A stretch of DNA of 64,000 bases. Source: Polychytrium aggregatum. Its lineage: Eukaryota > Chytridiomycota > Chytridiomycetes > Polychytriales. The position numbers were made by a program, and so were the translations under genes. Positions 1 through 8,176 of this stretch are shown piece after piece. How positions within the stretch are numbered: position 1 is the first letter of the stretch; each line of letters begins with the position of its first letter. The notes under the pieces are model-generated. The model saw nothing but the letters and a program-made list of their open reading frames with translations, was not told where the DNA came from and made no database searches. The stretch covers positions 1 through 64,000 of the forward strand of contig NW_026516232.1 of assembly GCF_025602895.1 (NCBI RefSeq), read 5' to 3'.

Positions 1-885
1 ATGATCCTGCGCAACAAGATCATTGCGCCCTACCACCCCGACCAGTTCCTCGGCCAAGGAGTCCGAGCCGATCCGCACTGGGCCATGGTGGTCCGCCGAC
101 AAGAGGCCGACCACTCCCTCACGGCCACGGAGATCTACCGAGGCAAGACCCGACACCAGCCGCCGCCGCCCGGACCGCCCCGACCCCAGCCCGTCCCGAT
201 CAAGACCCTCATCTTCGAGGACCACATGAAGAACGGCTTCGACCGCTCCAAGCAGCTCACCGCCGCCTGCACCCCGTCGACCAAGATGTCGGGACTCTGG
301 GAGGCTCGCGGGTACCAAGGATCCATGATCATGCTCATGTTCATGGTCCGATGGCGACTCGGTGCTCTCCCAGGCCACTTCAGATTTGGCTACCGCAAGT
401 GCAAGAACCTGGCTCGACACGGATCCGGGATCGACTTGACCAGGACCCACGCACAGCAGTGTGTGGATCCGCATCAAGTCCTGGTCCGCAAGGTCGCAGC
501 CCTCAAGACGGCCCACCCGACTTGGGTGGAAAGTGGTATAGCCGGAGTGGGACCAGTGGACAAGCTGCTGGACCTGCTCAGTTTCGATCGCACTCCCCCT
601 CGCAGTCGCACCCCTCCCGCACTTGGATCACTTGCTGCTCATGTACCCGCTCCCCGCACTGCCTTCCGAGCATTCGCACTTGGTGCACACCCAGCACCAC
701 CACCCACTCCCACACCCAGTGTAGTCCCACCCTTGCAGTCTCTCCCTGCACCCTCATCACAGCGTAGTATAGTGTCAGCACTTGTCATTCCTCCACCCCG
801 ACCCCCCCTCGATCCTGCTGTTCCCTTGTGGGAACTGCTCGAAAATGTGTTCACCCGCTTGGTCTCAGACCTTGTGGGCAGCTGA
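1..885 (+). CDS. C-terminal part of family A ORF2 (reverse transcriptase protein)
   Basis: A 294-residue open frame that continues off the left edge. It carries the post-RT C-terminal region of the family A protein: a Cys...HAQQC pattern (around residues 133-157 of this fragment) resembling the C-terminal zinc finger of many LINE ORF2 proteins, then a proline-rich stretch and a conserved LWELLENVFTRLVS ending that is also found, diverged, in family B. The RT domain itself lies outside the window. The first ATG here is internal and is not the real start. Confidence 0.8.
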   Translation: MILRNKIIAPYHPDQFLGQGVRADPHWAMVVRRQEADHSLTATEIYRGKTRHQPPPPGPPRPQPVPIKTLIFEDHMKNGFDRSKQLTAACTPSTKMSGLWEARGYQGSMIMLMFMVRWRLGALPGHFRFGYRKCKNLARHGSGIDLTRTHAQQCVDPHQVLVRKVAALKTAHPTWVESGIAGVGPVDKLLDLLSFDRTPPRSRTPPALGSLAAHVPAPRTAFRAFALGAHPAPPPTPTPSVVPPLQSLPAPSSQRSIVSALVIPPPRPPLDPAVPLWELLENVFTRLVSDLVGS

Positions 886-1014
886 GGCAGCACTAGGCTG
901 CAACAGGAGTAAATAGGCTTGCCTGTGTACTCAACGTGCCGGGGTACCAACCTGTTGGACCTGATGGCTTGTCTTCTTGAATAAAGTTGACTATAGTAAC
1001 AAAAAAAAAAAAAA
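1..1014 (+). mobile_element. Non-LTR retrotransposon family A, copy 1 (3' fragment)
   Basis: The 3' end of a LINE-type element: the last 885 bases of the RT-protein reading frame, a short 3' UTR with an AATAAA-like signal (ATAAAG near 981) and a 14-A tail at 1001-1014. It appears identical over its whole length to the 3' kilobase of copy 2 (2806-3819), so it is young. It enters from the left window edge. No target-site duplication is visible, because the tail runs straight into CCTAA pentamers. Confidence 0.9.
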
Positions 1015-1042
1015 CCTAACCTAACCTAACCTAACCTAACCT
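1013..1042 (+). repeat. Telomere-like pentamer array (AACCT)6
   Basis: Six perfect AACCT units (equivalent to CCTAA; TTAGG on the minus strand) sit between the poly(A) tail of copy 1 and the truncated 5' end of copy 2. The C-rich strand reads 5' to 3' on the plus strand, as for the left end of a chromosome. TTAGG is the arthropod telomere motif, whereas fungi usually use TTAGGG, so this may be a variant telomere repeat or a retrotransposition-associated microsatellite. Confidence 0.75.
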
Positions 1043-1213
1043 GATCCCCGAGATGCGGCAGCTTCGCGAGAGGCGCCGCGATCTCATCTACCAGCTCAAG
1101 TTGCCCGGGCTCTCCCTCGCGTCGCCGAGGACAAGCGCGCCGAACTCCGCGCTGTCCGCAAACAAGAAAAGAACCTCATCGTCCAGTCCCGCCGAGCAGC
1201 CGAGACCCTGGCC

Positions 1214-1545
1214 ATGAACAAGCTGCACTCCCTCAACGCTTCCGAGGTCGCCAAGTCCCTGGCCGCCATGAAGAAGCGCAAGGAGCTCGACGACGCCTTC
1301 CACTTTGACAACTCGGACGAGGCCCTCGAGCGACTTGTGGTCCACTACGGCAAGGTCTCCTCGCACTCCCAGGACACCCCCGGTGCCGCCTTTGACCGGA
1401 CCGTCGGCCCAAGACCCCTGGACACTGTTCCGCGCCTGCTCCCCGAGGACCGCTCCATTCCCCGATTGTCGTCGGACGAGGTGGCCGATGCCATCGTCAA
1501 GTCCCCCAAGCGCAAGTCTTCCGGCCCGGACAAGATCAGGCCGAG
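1214..1545 (+). pseudogene. Family A ORF2, frameshifted EN-RT linker and start of RT
   Basis: In-frame peptide starting MNKLHSLNASEVAKSL aligns by eye with the family B ORF2 region before the RT domain (29000-29310). The frame is lost around 1535-1610. Compared with copy 3, one A is missing in GATCAGGCCG, one C is missing in GCTCCTGGCTCC, and one G is extra in CTCAAGGGCC. Upstream (1043-1213) the same protein is recognisable but in another frame. This is either a decayed copy or a place with consensus errors in homopolymers. Confidence 0.7.
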
Positions 1546-3690
1546 ATGCTGCACCCTGTCGCTCCCGTGGTCGCTCCTGGCTCCGGGCCATCCTGCTGGC
1601 CGCCCTCAAGGGCCTCCGTCGTCCCGACCGAGTGGAACACTGTCCTGATCCACCCGGTCTACAAGAACAAGGGTTCGATCCTCGATCCGGCCATGTACCG
1701 GCCCATCGGGTTGACCCAGGTCCTCCGCAAGATCGCCGAGCGAGTCCTGCTGCCGTTCCTCACCCGCGAGATCGGCATCATGGACATTGCCCAGGGAGGC
1801 TTCCGCCCGGACCGAGGCACCCTCGACCAGGTGTACTCGCTCGACGCTCTTGTCCGCATGAACAAGATCCGCGACGACGAGTACAGCCTGGTCTTCCTCG
1901 ACATCAAGGCCGCCTACGACACTGTCTGGCGGGAGCGCCTCTGGGACAAGATCGCCACCCGAGGTGCTGGTCCGGTCGCCGTCGGGGTCCTCAGGGCCAT
2001 GTTCGACCGCACTCTTGTCCGCGTCGCCAGCAAGGGCCGCACGTCGCAGCCTGTGTGGCTGCAGAAGGGTCTCATCCAAGGCTCGGTCCTGAGTCCCCTT
2101 CTGTTCAGTGCCCACATTGACGACCTGCCTGGACTGCTCCGAGCCGAGGACGGACTTGTGCTTGCCTCGAGTCGCCACCACCGTCTCCGGGTCAACTCGC
2201 TCTGGTTTGCCGATGACGGTGTCCTCATCTGTCCGGCTGGCCGCACCCAGGCCATGCTGGATATCTGCGAACGCCACAGCATCGACAACCGGTACCGCTT
2301 CTCGCCTCCCAAGTGCGAGGTGCTGTACTCGGCCTGCAACGTCGACCAGCTCCATCCCGCCAAGCTGTACGGCACCGAGCTGCCCAAGGTCCTCCAGTTC
2401 CGCTACCTCGGTGTCATGGTCGACATTGACGGATTCCGCCCGGACCTCCAGTTCGACAAGCTCCTCCGCAAGGTCCACATGGTCACCGACACCGTGGTTG
2501 GACTCGGCATCACCCTCGGCAAGGTCTCGGCCAAGACCATCACCCAGGTCTACAAGACCTTTGTGCGGCCGACCCTCGAATACGGGATGGCCATGGACAT
2601 CCCCGACCCAGCTCTGCGCGACCGCCTCGACGACGCCCAGATGACGGCCCTCCGCACCATGTTCCGCGTCGGCCCCGGCACTCCCGTCGGTGCCATGCAC
2701 CTCAACTGCGGCCTTCCCAAGATGTCGGTCCGTGTCAAGATGCTGGCCCTGCAGAACTGGGCCCGCTGGGACGACCAAGTCTCTGACGGCGACAAGATGC
2801 TGTCGATGATCCTGCGCAACAAGATCATTGCGCCCTACCACCCCGACCAGTTCCTCGGCCAAGGAGTCCGAGCCGATCCGCACTGGGCCATGGTGGTCCG
2901 CCGACAAGAGGCCGACCACTCCCTCACGGCCACGGAGATCTACCGAGGCAAGACCCGACACCAGCCGCCGCCGCCCGGACCGCCCCGACCCCAGCCCGTC
3001 CCGATCAAGACCCTCATCTTCGAGGACCACATGAAGAACGGCTTCGACCGCTCCAAGCAGCTCACCGCCGCCTGCACCCCGTCGACCAAGATGTCGGGAC
3101 TCTGGGAGGCTCGCGGGTACCAAGGATCCATGATCATGCTCATGTTCATGGTCCGATGGCGACTCGGTGCTCTCCCAGGCCACTTCAGATTTGGCTACCG
3201 CAAGTGCAAGAACCTGGCTCGACACGGATCCGGGATCGACTTGACCAGGACCCACGCACAGCAGTGTGTGGATCCGCATCAAGTCCTGGTCCGCAAGGTC
3301 GCAGCCCTCAAGACGGCCCACCCGACTTGGGTGGAAAGTGGTATAGCCGGAGTGGGACCAGTGGACAAGCTGCTGGACCTGCTCAGTTTCGATCGCACTC
3401 CCCCTCGCAGTCGCACCCCTCCCGCACTTGGATCACTTGCTGCTCATGTACCCGCTCCCCGCACTGCCTTCCGAGCATTCGCACTTGGTGCACACCCAGC
3501 ACCACCACCCACTCCCACACCCAGTGTAGTCCCACCCTTGCAGTCTCTCCCTGCACCCTCATCACAGCGTAGTATAGTGTCAGCACTTGTCATTCCTCCA
3601 CCCCGACCCCCCCTCGATCCTGCTGTTCCCTTGTGGGAACTGCTCGAAAATGTGTTCACCCGCTTGGTCTCAGACCTTGTGGGCAGCTGA
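1546..3690 (+). CDS. Family A ORF2: reverse transcriptase, 5'-incomplete
   Basis: A 714-residue open frame, of which the meaningful part starts near 1612 (ASVVPTEWNTVLIHPVYKNK). It encodes a LINE-type reverse transcriptase. Visible motifs are DIKAAYDTVWRERLW (catalytic Asp), GLIQGSVLSPLLFSAHIDDL and the active-site block LWFADDGVL (FADD in place of YADD), followed by a thumb-like region, the Cys...HAQQC finger and the LWELLENVFTR tail. The endonuclease is missing, so this copy cannot be autonomous. The reading frame upstream is broken. Confidence 0.85.
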   Translation: MLHPVAPVVAPGSGPSCWPPSRASVVPTEWNTVLIHPVYKNKGSILDPAMYRPIGLTQVLRKIAERVLLPFLTREIGIMDIAQGGFRPDRGTLDQVYSLDALVRMNKIRDDEYSLVFLDIKAAYDTVWRERLWDKIATRGAGPVAVGVLRAMFDRTLVRVASKGRTSQPVWLQKGLIQGSVLSPLLFSAHIDDLPGLLRAEDGLVLASSRHHRLRVNSLWFADDGVLICPAGRTQAMLDICERHSIDNRYRFSPPKCEVLYSACNVDQLHPAKLYGTELPKVLQFRYLGVMVDIDGFRPDLQFDKLLRKVHMVTDTVVGLGITLGKVSAKTITQVYKTFVRPTLEYGMAMDIPDPALRDRLDDAQMTALRTMFRVGPGTPVGAMHLNCGLPKMSVRVKMLALQNWARWDDQVSDGDKMLSMILRNKIIAPYHPDQFLGQGVRADPHWAMVVRRQEADHSLTATEIYRGKTRHQPPPPGPPRPQPVPIKTLIFEDHMKNGFDRSKQLTAACTPSTKMSGLWEARGYQGSMIMLMFMVRWRLGALPGHFRFGYRKCKNLARHGSGIDLTRTHAQQCVDPHQVLVRKVAALKTAHPTWVESGIAGVGPVDKLLDLLSFDRTPPRSRTPPALGSLAAHVPAPRTAFRAFALGAHPAPPPTPTPSVVPPLQSLPAPSSQRSIVSALVIPPPRPPLDPAVPLWELLENVFTRLVSDLVGS

Positions 3691-3819
3691 GGCAGCACTA
3701 GGCTGCAACAGGAGTAAATAGGCTTGCCTGTGTACTCAACGTGCCGGGGTACCAACCTGTTGGACCTGATGGCTTGTCTTCTTGAATAAAGTTGACTATA
3801 GTAACAAAAAAAAAAAAAA

Positions 3820-6105
3820 GATCAAGGCCGAGATGCTGCACCCTGTCGCTCCCGTGGTCGCTCCCTGGCTCCGGGCCATCCTGCTGGCCGCCCTCAAGGC
3901 CTCCGTCGTCCCGACCGAGTGGAACACTGTCCTGATCCACCCGGTCTACAAGAACAAGGGTTCGATCCTCGATCCGGCCATGTACCGGCCCATCGGGTTG
4001 ACCCAGGTCCTCCGCAAGATCGCCGAGCGAGTCCTGCTGCCGTTCCTCACCCGCGAGATCGGCATCATGGACATTGCCCAGGGAGGCTTCCGCCCGGACC
4101 GAGGCACCCTCGACCAGGTGTACTCGCTCGACGCTCTTGTCCGCATGAACAAGATCCGCGACGACGAGTACAGCCTGGTCTTCCTCGACATCAAGGCCGC
4201 CTACGACACTGTCTGGCGGGAGCGCCTCTGGGACAAGATCGCCGCCCGAGGTGCTGGTCCGGTCGCCGTCGGGGTCCTCAGGGCCATGTTCGACCGCACT
4301 CTTGTCCGCGTCGCCAGCAAGGGCCGCACGTCGCAGCCTGTGTGGCTGCAGAAGGGTCTCATCCAAGGCTCGGTCCTGAGTCCCCTTCTGTTCAGTGCCC
4401 ACATTGACGACCTGCCTGGACTGCTCCGAGCCGAGGACGGACTTGTGCTTGCCTCGAGTCGCCACCACCGTCTCCGGGTCAACTCGCTCTGGTTCGCCGA
4501 TGACGGTGTCCTCATCTGTCCGGCTGGCCGCACCCAGGCCATGCTGGATATCTGTGAACGCCACAGCATCGACAACCGCTACCGCTTCTCGCCGCCCAAG
4601 TGCGAGGTGTTGTACTCGGCCTGCAACGTCGACCAGCTCCATCCCGCCAAGCTGTACGGCACCGAGCTGCCCAAGGTCCTCCAGTTCCGCTACCTCGGTG
4701 TCATGGTCGACATTGACGGATTCCGCCCGGACCTCCAGTTCGACAAGCTCCTCCGCAAGGTCCACATGGTCACCGACACCGTGGTTGGACTTGGCATCAC
4801 CCTCGGCAAGGTCTCGGCCAAGACCATCACCCAGGTCTACAAGACCTTTGTGCGGCCGACCCTCGAATACGGGATGGCCATGGACATCCCGGACCCGGCC
4901 CTGCGCGACCGCCTCGACGACGCCCAGATGACGGCCCTCCGCACCATGTTCCGCGTCGGTCCCGGCACTCCCGTCGGTGCCATGCACCTCAACTGCGGCC
5001 TCCCCAAGATGTCCGTCCGTGTCAAGATGCTGGCCCTCCAGAACTGGGCCCGCTGGGACGACCAAGTCTCTGACGGCGACAAGATGCTGTCGATGATCCT
5101 GCGCAACAAGATCATTGCGCCCTACCACCCCGACCAGTTCCTCGGCCAAGGAGTCCGAGCCGATCCGCACTGGGCCATGGTGGTCCGCCGACAAGAGGCC
5201 GACCACTCCCTCACGGCCACGGAGATCTACCGAGGCAAGACCCGACACCAGCCGCCGCCGCCCGGACCGCCCCGACCCCAACCCGTCCCGATCAAGACCC
5301 TCATCTTCGAGGACCACATGAAGAACGGCTTCGACCGCTCCAAGCAACTCACCGCCGCCTGCACCCCGTCGACCAAGATGTCGGGACTCTGGGAGGCTCG
5401 CGGGTACCAAGGATCCATGGTCATGCTCATGTTCATGGTCCGATGGCGACTCGGTGCTCTCCCAGGCCACTTCAGATTTGGCTACCGCAAGTGCAAGAAC
5501 CTGGCTCGACACGGATCCGGGATCGACTTGACCAGGACCCACGCACAGCAATGTGTGGATCCGCATCAAGTCCTGGTCCGCAAGGTCGCAGCCCTCAAGA
5601 CGGCCCACCCGACTTGGGTGGAAAGTGGTATAGCCGGAGTGGGACCAGTGGACAAGCTGCTGGACCTGCTCATTTTCGATCGCACTCCCCCTCGCAGTCG
5701 CACCCCTCCCGCACTTGGATCGCTTACTGCTCATGTACCCGCTCCCCGCAATGCCTTCCGAACATTCGCACTTGGTGCACACCCCGCACCAGCACCCACT
5801 CCCACACTCAGTGTAGTCCCACCCTTGCAGTCTCCACCTGCACCCTCATCACAGCGTAGTATAGTGCCAGCACTTGTCACTCCACCACCCCGACCTCCCC
5901 TCGATCCTGCTAGTTCCCTTGTGGGAACTGCTTGAAAATGTGTTCACCCACTTGGTCTCAGACCTTGTGGGCAGCTGAGGCAGCACTAGGCTGCAACAGG
6001 AGTAAATAGGCTTGCCTGTGTACTCAACGTGCCGGGGTACCAACCTGTTGGACCTGATGGCTTGTCTTCTTAAATAAAGTTGACTATAGTAACAAAAAAA
6101 AAAAA
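3820..6105 (+). mobile_element. Non-LTR retrotransposon family A, copy 3 (5'-truncated)
   Basis: A truncated copy beginning GATCAAGGCCGAG immediately after the poly(A) of copy 2 and ending in a 12-A tail at 6094-6105. It differs from copies 1 and 2 at scattered positions in the 3' third, so it is a separate, somewhat older insertion and not a simple tandem duplication. Like copy 2 it starts with GATC. No host sequence and no target-site duplication separate it from its neighbours. Confidence 0.9.
3833..5935 (+). CDS. Family A ORF2 fragment: reverse transcriptase
   Basis: An open frame from the first ATG inside copy 3 (MLHPVAPVVAPWLRAI). It contains the complete RT core (DIKAAYDTVW, GLIQGSVLSPLLFSA, LWFADDGVL) and the Cys/His C-terminal finger. 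Relative to copies 1 and 2, a one-base insertion near 5911 shifts the end, so the conserved LWELLENVFTR tail is lost and translation stops at 5935. Reading upstream into the preceding poly(A) adds only a run of lysines and is not meaningful. Non-autonomous fragment. Confidence 0.8.
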   Translation: MLHPVAPVVAPWLRAILLAALKASVVPTEWNTVLIHPVYKNKGSILDPAMYRPIGLTQVLRKIAERVLLPFLTREIGIMDIAQGGFRPDRGTLDQVYSLDALVRMNKIRDDEYSLVFLDIKAAYDTVWRERLWDKIAARGAGPVAVGVLRAMFDRTLVRVASKGRTSQPVWLQKGLIQGSVLSPLLFSAHIDDLPGLLRAEDGLVLASSRHHRLRVNSLWFADDGVLICPAGRTQAMLDICERHSIDNRYRFSPPKCEVLYSACNVDQLHPAKLYGTELPKVLQFRYLGVMVDIDGFRPDLQFDKLLRKVHMVTDTVVGLGITLGKVSAKTITQVYKTFVRPTLEYGMAMDIPDPALRDRLDDAQMTALRTMFRVGPGTPVGAMHLNCGLPKMSVRVKMLALQNWARWDDQVSDGDKMLSMILRNKIIAPYHPDQFLGQGVRADPHWAMVVRRQEADHSLTATEIYRGKTRHQPPPPGPPRPQPVPIKTLIFEDHMKNGFDRSKQLTAACTPSTKMSGLWEARGYQGSMVMLMFMVRWRLGALPGHFRFGYRKCKNLARHGSGIDLTRTHAQQCVDPHQVLVRKVAALKTAHPTWVESGIAGVGPVDKLLDLLIFDRTPPRSRTPPALGSLTAHVPAPRNAFRTFALGAHPAPAPTPTLSVVPPLQSPPAPSSQRSIVPALVTPPPRPPLDPASSLVGTA

Positions 6106-7475
6106 CGGGACTCATCATGGTCCCACTATCCACCTCGCAACGACGCAGACGGCTGCTCGGGAACGGGCTCTCCGGGATCACGAGTAGTGAGGAAGGATCC
6201 CACAACCGAACAAACCGACAGAATACCACCACGATGAATGAGGACGCTGTCACCACACCCATCAAGGAGCTCATGCTCACTGAGCATATGAGAACAGCGT
6301 TTCGAGGGAATCAACAGCTGACGGCGGCATGCACACCGTCAACCCAGATGTCAGGTCTCTGGATGGCGGAAGGGTACCAAGGATCCAAACCCATCCTCGA
6401 GCTCATGGTTCGGTGGAGACTCGGAGCCTTCCCGGGCCATCACACAGGCCGGCTTCAAATATGCCGACAATGTTCGACAAACGGAGCCACCGTGGAGTTC
6501 AACCGCACCCACGCACAGCGGTGCATCGACCCAAGAGGGATCCTCCCGAGGAAGGTGCGCCAACTTCAACGATCACACCCAGCATGGGTGGAGCCTCAGA
6601 CCATCGGAGTGGGACCAGTCGACAAGCTGCTGGACCTGATCACCTTTGAGCAACAGAAAGCAAGACAGAAGAACCACGAGGACACTGACGGTGGAGCGGA
6701 TTGCAGGCCACCACCAATCGTGTCCGACACCACGTCGGATGGGGAGACCAGCATTGACGAAGCAGTCTCGGATGACGACGGGGAGTCGCTCTGGTACCCA
6801 CATCGAGAGGTGCTGGCACGACTGGAGCGACTCCGGCTGACCGACGACGACTCAACAGACCTGAGCTCCGAAATGAGCTCGGTGCCAGACTGGGAATTGA
6901 ATCTGGAGAGAGATCTGGACTTTTCCTTCCTCACCAACATCGACGACGACCTGCCCAGCCACGGATGGGACTGGGAGAGCGATCAGAGTGTCGACTTGCA
7001 CTCGGACACAACACCAAGCATCGATCTGATCGACGATGCCGATCTGAGCCCGGACCTGGTCTCGGACGACGACCTCGGACTCGGAGACACACCGTTCCCA
7101 ACGACCAGCAGGAGAGGCAGCCTTCTCCCCACACCGAGCAGTGACAGAGCGACTGGGGCGCTCAGGGCCACGAGGCCACGACAGCGACCCCAACGAACAA
7201 AGCCGTGGATGGGCTTTGAGGAGATCCCGGAGAGGAGCTCCCATGGCCAGAGAGAAAGGGTCCCCGAGCGGGACCTGGAGACATGCGAGTCCCTGTGGGA
7301 CCTCTTGGAGGAAGTGTTCACCCGCATGGCTCGCCGTGTGGGCTGGAGAGTCGGCGAGAGCCGCAACAGGGGCGTGTGAGCCTGCTTGTACGCCCACTGC
7401 CGGGTACCGCATGGTACTGATGGCTTGTTGAATATTCCTGAATATACAACTATTGTAAACAAAAAAAAACAAAAA
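6106..7475 (+). mobile_element. Non-LTR retrotransposon family B, truncated copy
   Basis: A 5'-truncated copy joined directly to the poly(A) of family A copy 3. It matches the last 1.37 kb of the full-length family B element (30815-32186), ending with an impure A tail (AAACAAAAAAAAACAAAAAC). Its ORF is identical in protein sequence to the C-terminus of the full copy, so it is young. It is the innermost, and therefore presumably the oldest, unit of the four-copy array. Confidence 0.88.
6117..7379 (+). CDS. C-terminal fragment of family B ORF2
   Basis: 420 residues corresponding to the region downstream of the RT domain. It shows a CRQC...HAQRC pattern (CX2CX12HX3C), which fits the C-terminal CCHC finger of LINE ORF2 proteins, then a long acidic Asp/Ser-rich linker and the LWDLLEEVFTRMARRVGW ending shared with family A. 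It has no catalytic domain. The apparent ATG is internal to the original ORF. Confidence 0.8.
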   Translation: MVPLSTSQRRRRLLGNGLSGITSSEEGSHNRTNRQNTTTMNEDAVTTPIKELMLTEHMRTAFRGNQQLTAACTPSTQMSGLWMAEGYQGSKPILELMVRWRLGAFPGHHTGRLQICRQCSTNGATVEFNRTHAQRCIDPRGILPRKVRQLQRSHPAWVEPQTIGVGPVDKLLDLITFEQQKARQKNHEDTDGGADCRPPPIVSDTTSDGETSIDEAVSDDDGESLWYPHREVLARLERLRLTDDDSTDLSSEMSSVPDWELNLERDLDFSFLTNIDDDLPSHGWDWESDQSVDLHSDTTPSIDLIDDADLSPDLVSDDDLGLGDTPFPTTSRRGSLLPTPSSDRATGALRATRPRQRPQRTKPWMGFEEIPERSSHGQRERVPERDLETCESLWDLLEEVFTRMARRVGWRVGESRNRGV

Positions 7476-7853
7476 CGACCACCGTAAACAAAACGGTCAT
7501 GTTGGTCTGGGCAGACAAATATTTGCCTCAGTCACCAGACGTCCCATGATGTAAACATATCCCACCATCACTTGATTCCCTCCGCGCATCGTCGTCATGG
7601 CTGCGTGGGCGAGCACACGTTGGGGCAGCGGATACCAGCCCATGAGCAGTCGAAGGTTGTAAATCATGGGAATCACCCCAATGTTCCAGATGGACCCAAG
7701 ATTATCGGAGGATCCATGAGAGTTCGTTCCGACAGATAGCCCTGCCTCGGGATGAGCAAGTCACCGGGTCCAGAAAAGCAAGGACTTGCTCTTGTTCATG
7801 GCAGTCCGAGCCGGAGATAAGCACGGCGACCATCGGATGCTTGGGGGACTCCG
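7476..7853. other. Unassigned spacer between family B copy and Gypsy-1 copy 1
   Basis: This stretch is not part of any repeat unit recognised in the window. It ends at the ACCGG target duplication of Gypsy-1 (7854-7858). It may be host sequence or the 5' region of the full-length family B element. The only coding-like signal is on the minus strand (separate entry). Confidence 0.5.
7497..7760 (-). pseudogene. Possible C-terminal fragment of an unknown gene
   Basis: An 88-codon open frame on the minus strand, without a start codon, ending at TGA 7499-7497. The translation includes LGSIWNIGVIPMIYNLRLL and a moderately hydrophobic stretch, which reads like protein and not like noise. The frame is closed upstream by TGA at 7763-7761, so it would need a splice site or is a gene remnant. 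I do not recognise the family. Confidence 0.25.
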
Positions 7854-7858
7854 ACCGG

Positions 7859-8167
7859 TGTAACGTCCACTACTGGGACGTTGGGGCAAGACGGGGAGGG
7901 AGGGGGTACAAGACAAGACAGGACGGGGCAGAACAGGGCGGTGCTAGGCTACTCTAGCGGACGGGTGAGCTCGGGGAGCACTTACGTTTATTCACGATAA
8001 AACCGAACTCCAGACAAACGGGGGGAACGGGGGCAACCCGCAGGTATACCCTGCGGTGGCCTGCCTGCGGTGCGTGAAAACGCAAAGCGCAGCACAGGTC
8101 ACGACCCACTGCGCCGCGCAGTACGCGCAGTACGCGCAGCACAGCGTCGGAGATACCATCTCCTACA
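7859..8167 (-). repeat. Gypsy-1 copy 1, 3' LTR
   Basis: 309 bp, TG...CA bounded, the same by eye as 13017-13325 and as the two LTRs of copy 2. It contains a short GCGCAGTAC tandem repeat near 8120-8145. The internal side begins CTCCCACACTTAAG, so on the element strand a GTGTGGGAG purine tract lies immediately before this LTR. Confidence 0.95.
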
Positions 8168-8176
8168 CTCCCACAC

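Larger units (their letters stand above)
1043..3819 (+). mobile_element. Non-LTR retrotransposon family A, copy 2 (5'-truncated)
   Basis: A 2.8-kb 5'-truncated LINE copy beginning at GATCCCCGAG directly after the pentamer array and ending in a 14-A tail (3806-3819). It lacks the endonuclease and ORF1. The first 600 bases are frameshifted by single-base indels in homopolymer runs, while the remainder is open. It is directly followed by copy 3 with no intervening host DNA. Confidence 0.9.

Noticed and set aside
1606-3321. Long minus-strand ORF (571 codons), with a similar one at 3698-5782 (694 codons)
   Set aside because: Both are antisense to the reverse transcriptase frame; the GC-rich codon pattern keeps the opposite strand open and the translations show no domain.
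3782-5935. ORF reading from copy 2's 3' UTR through poly(A) into copy 3
   Set aside because: It starts at a TTG and encodes a lysine run from the A tail; it is a junction artefact of the stacked copies and not a fused gene.
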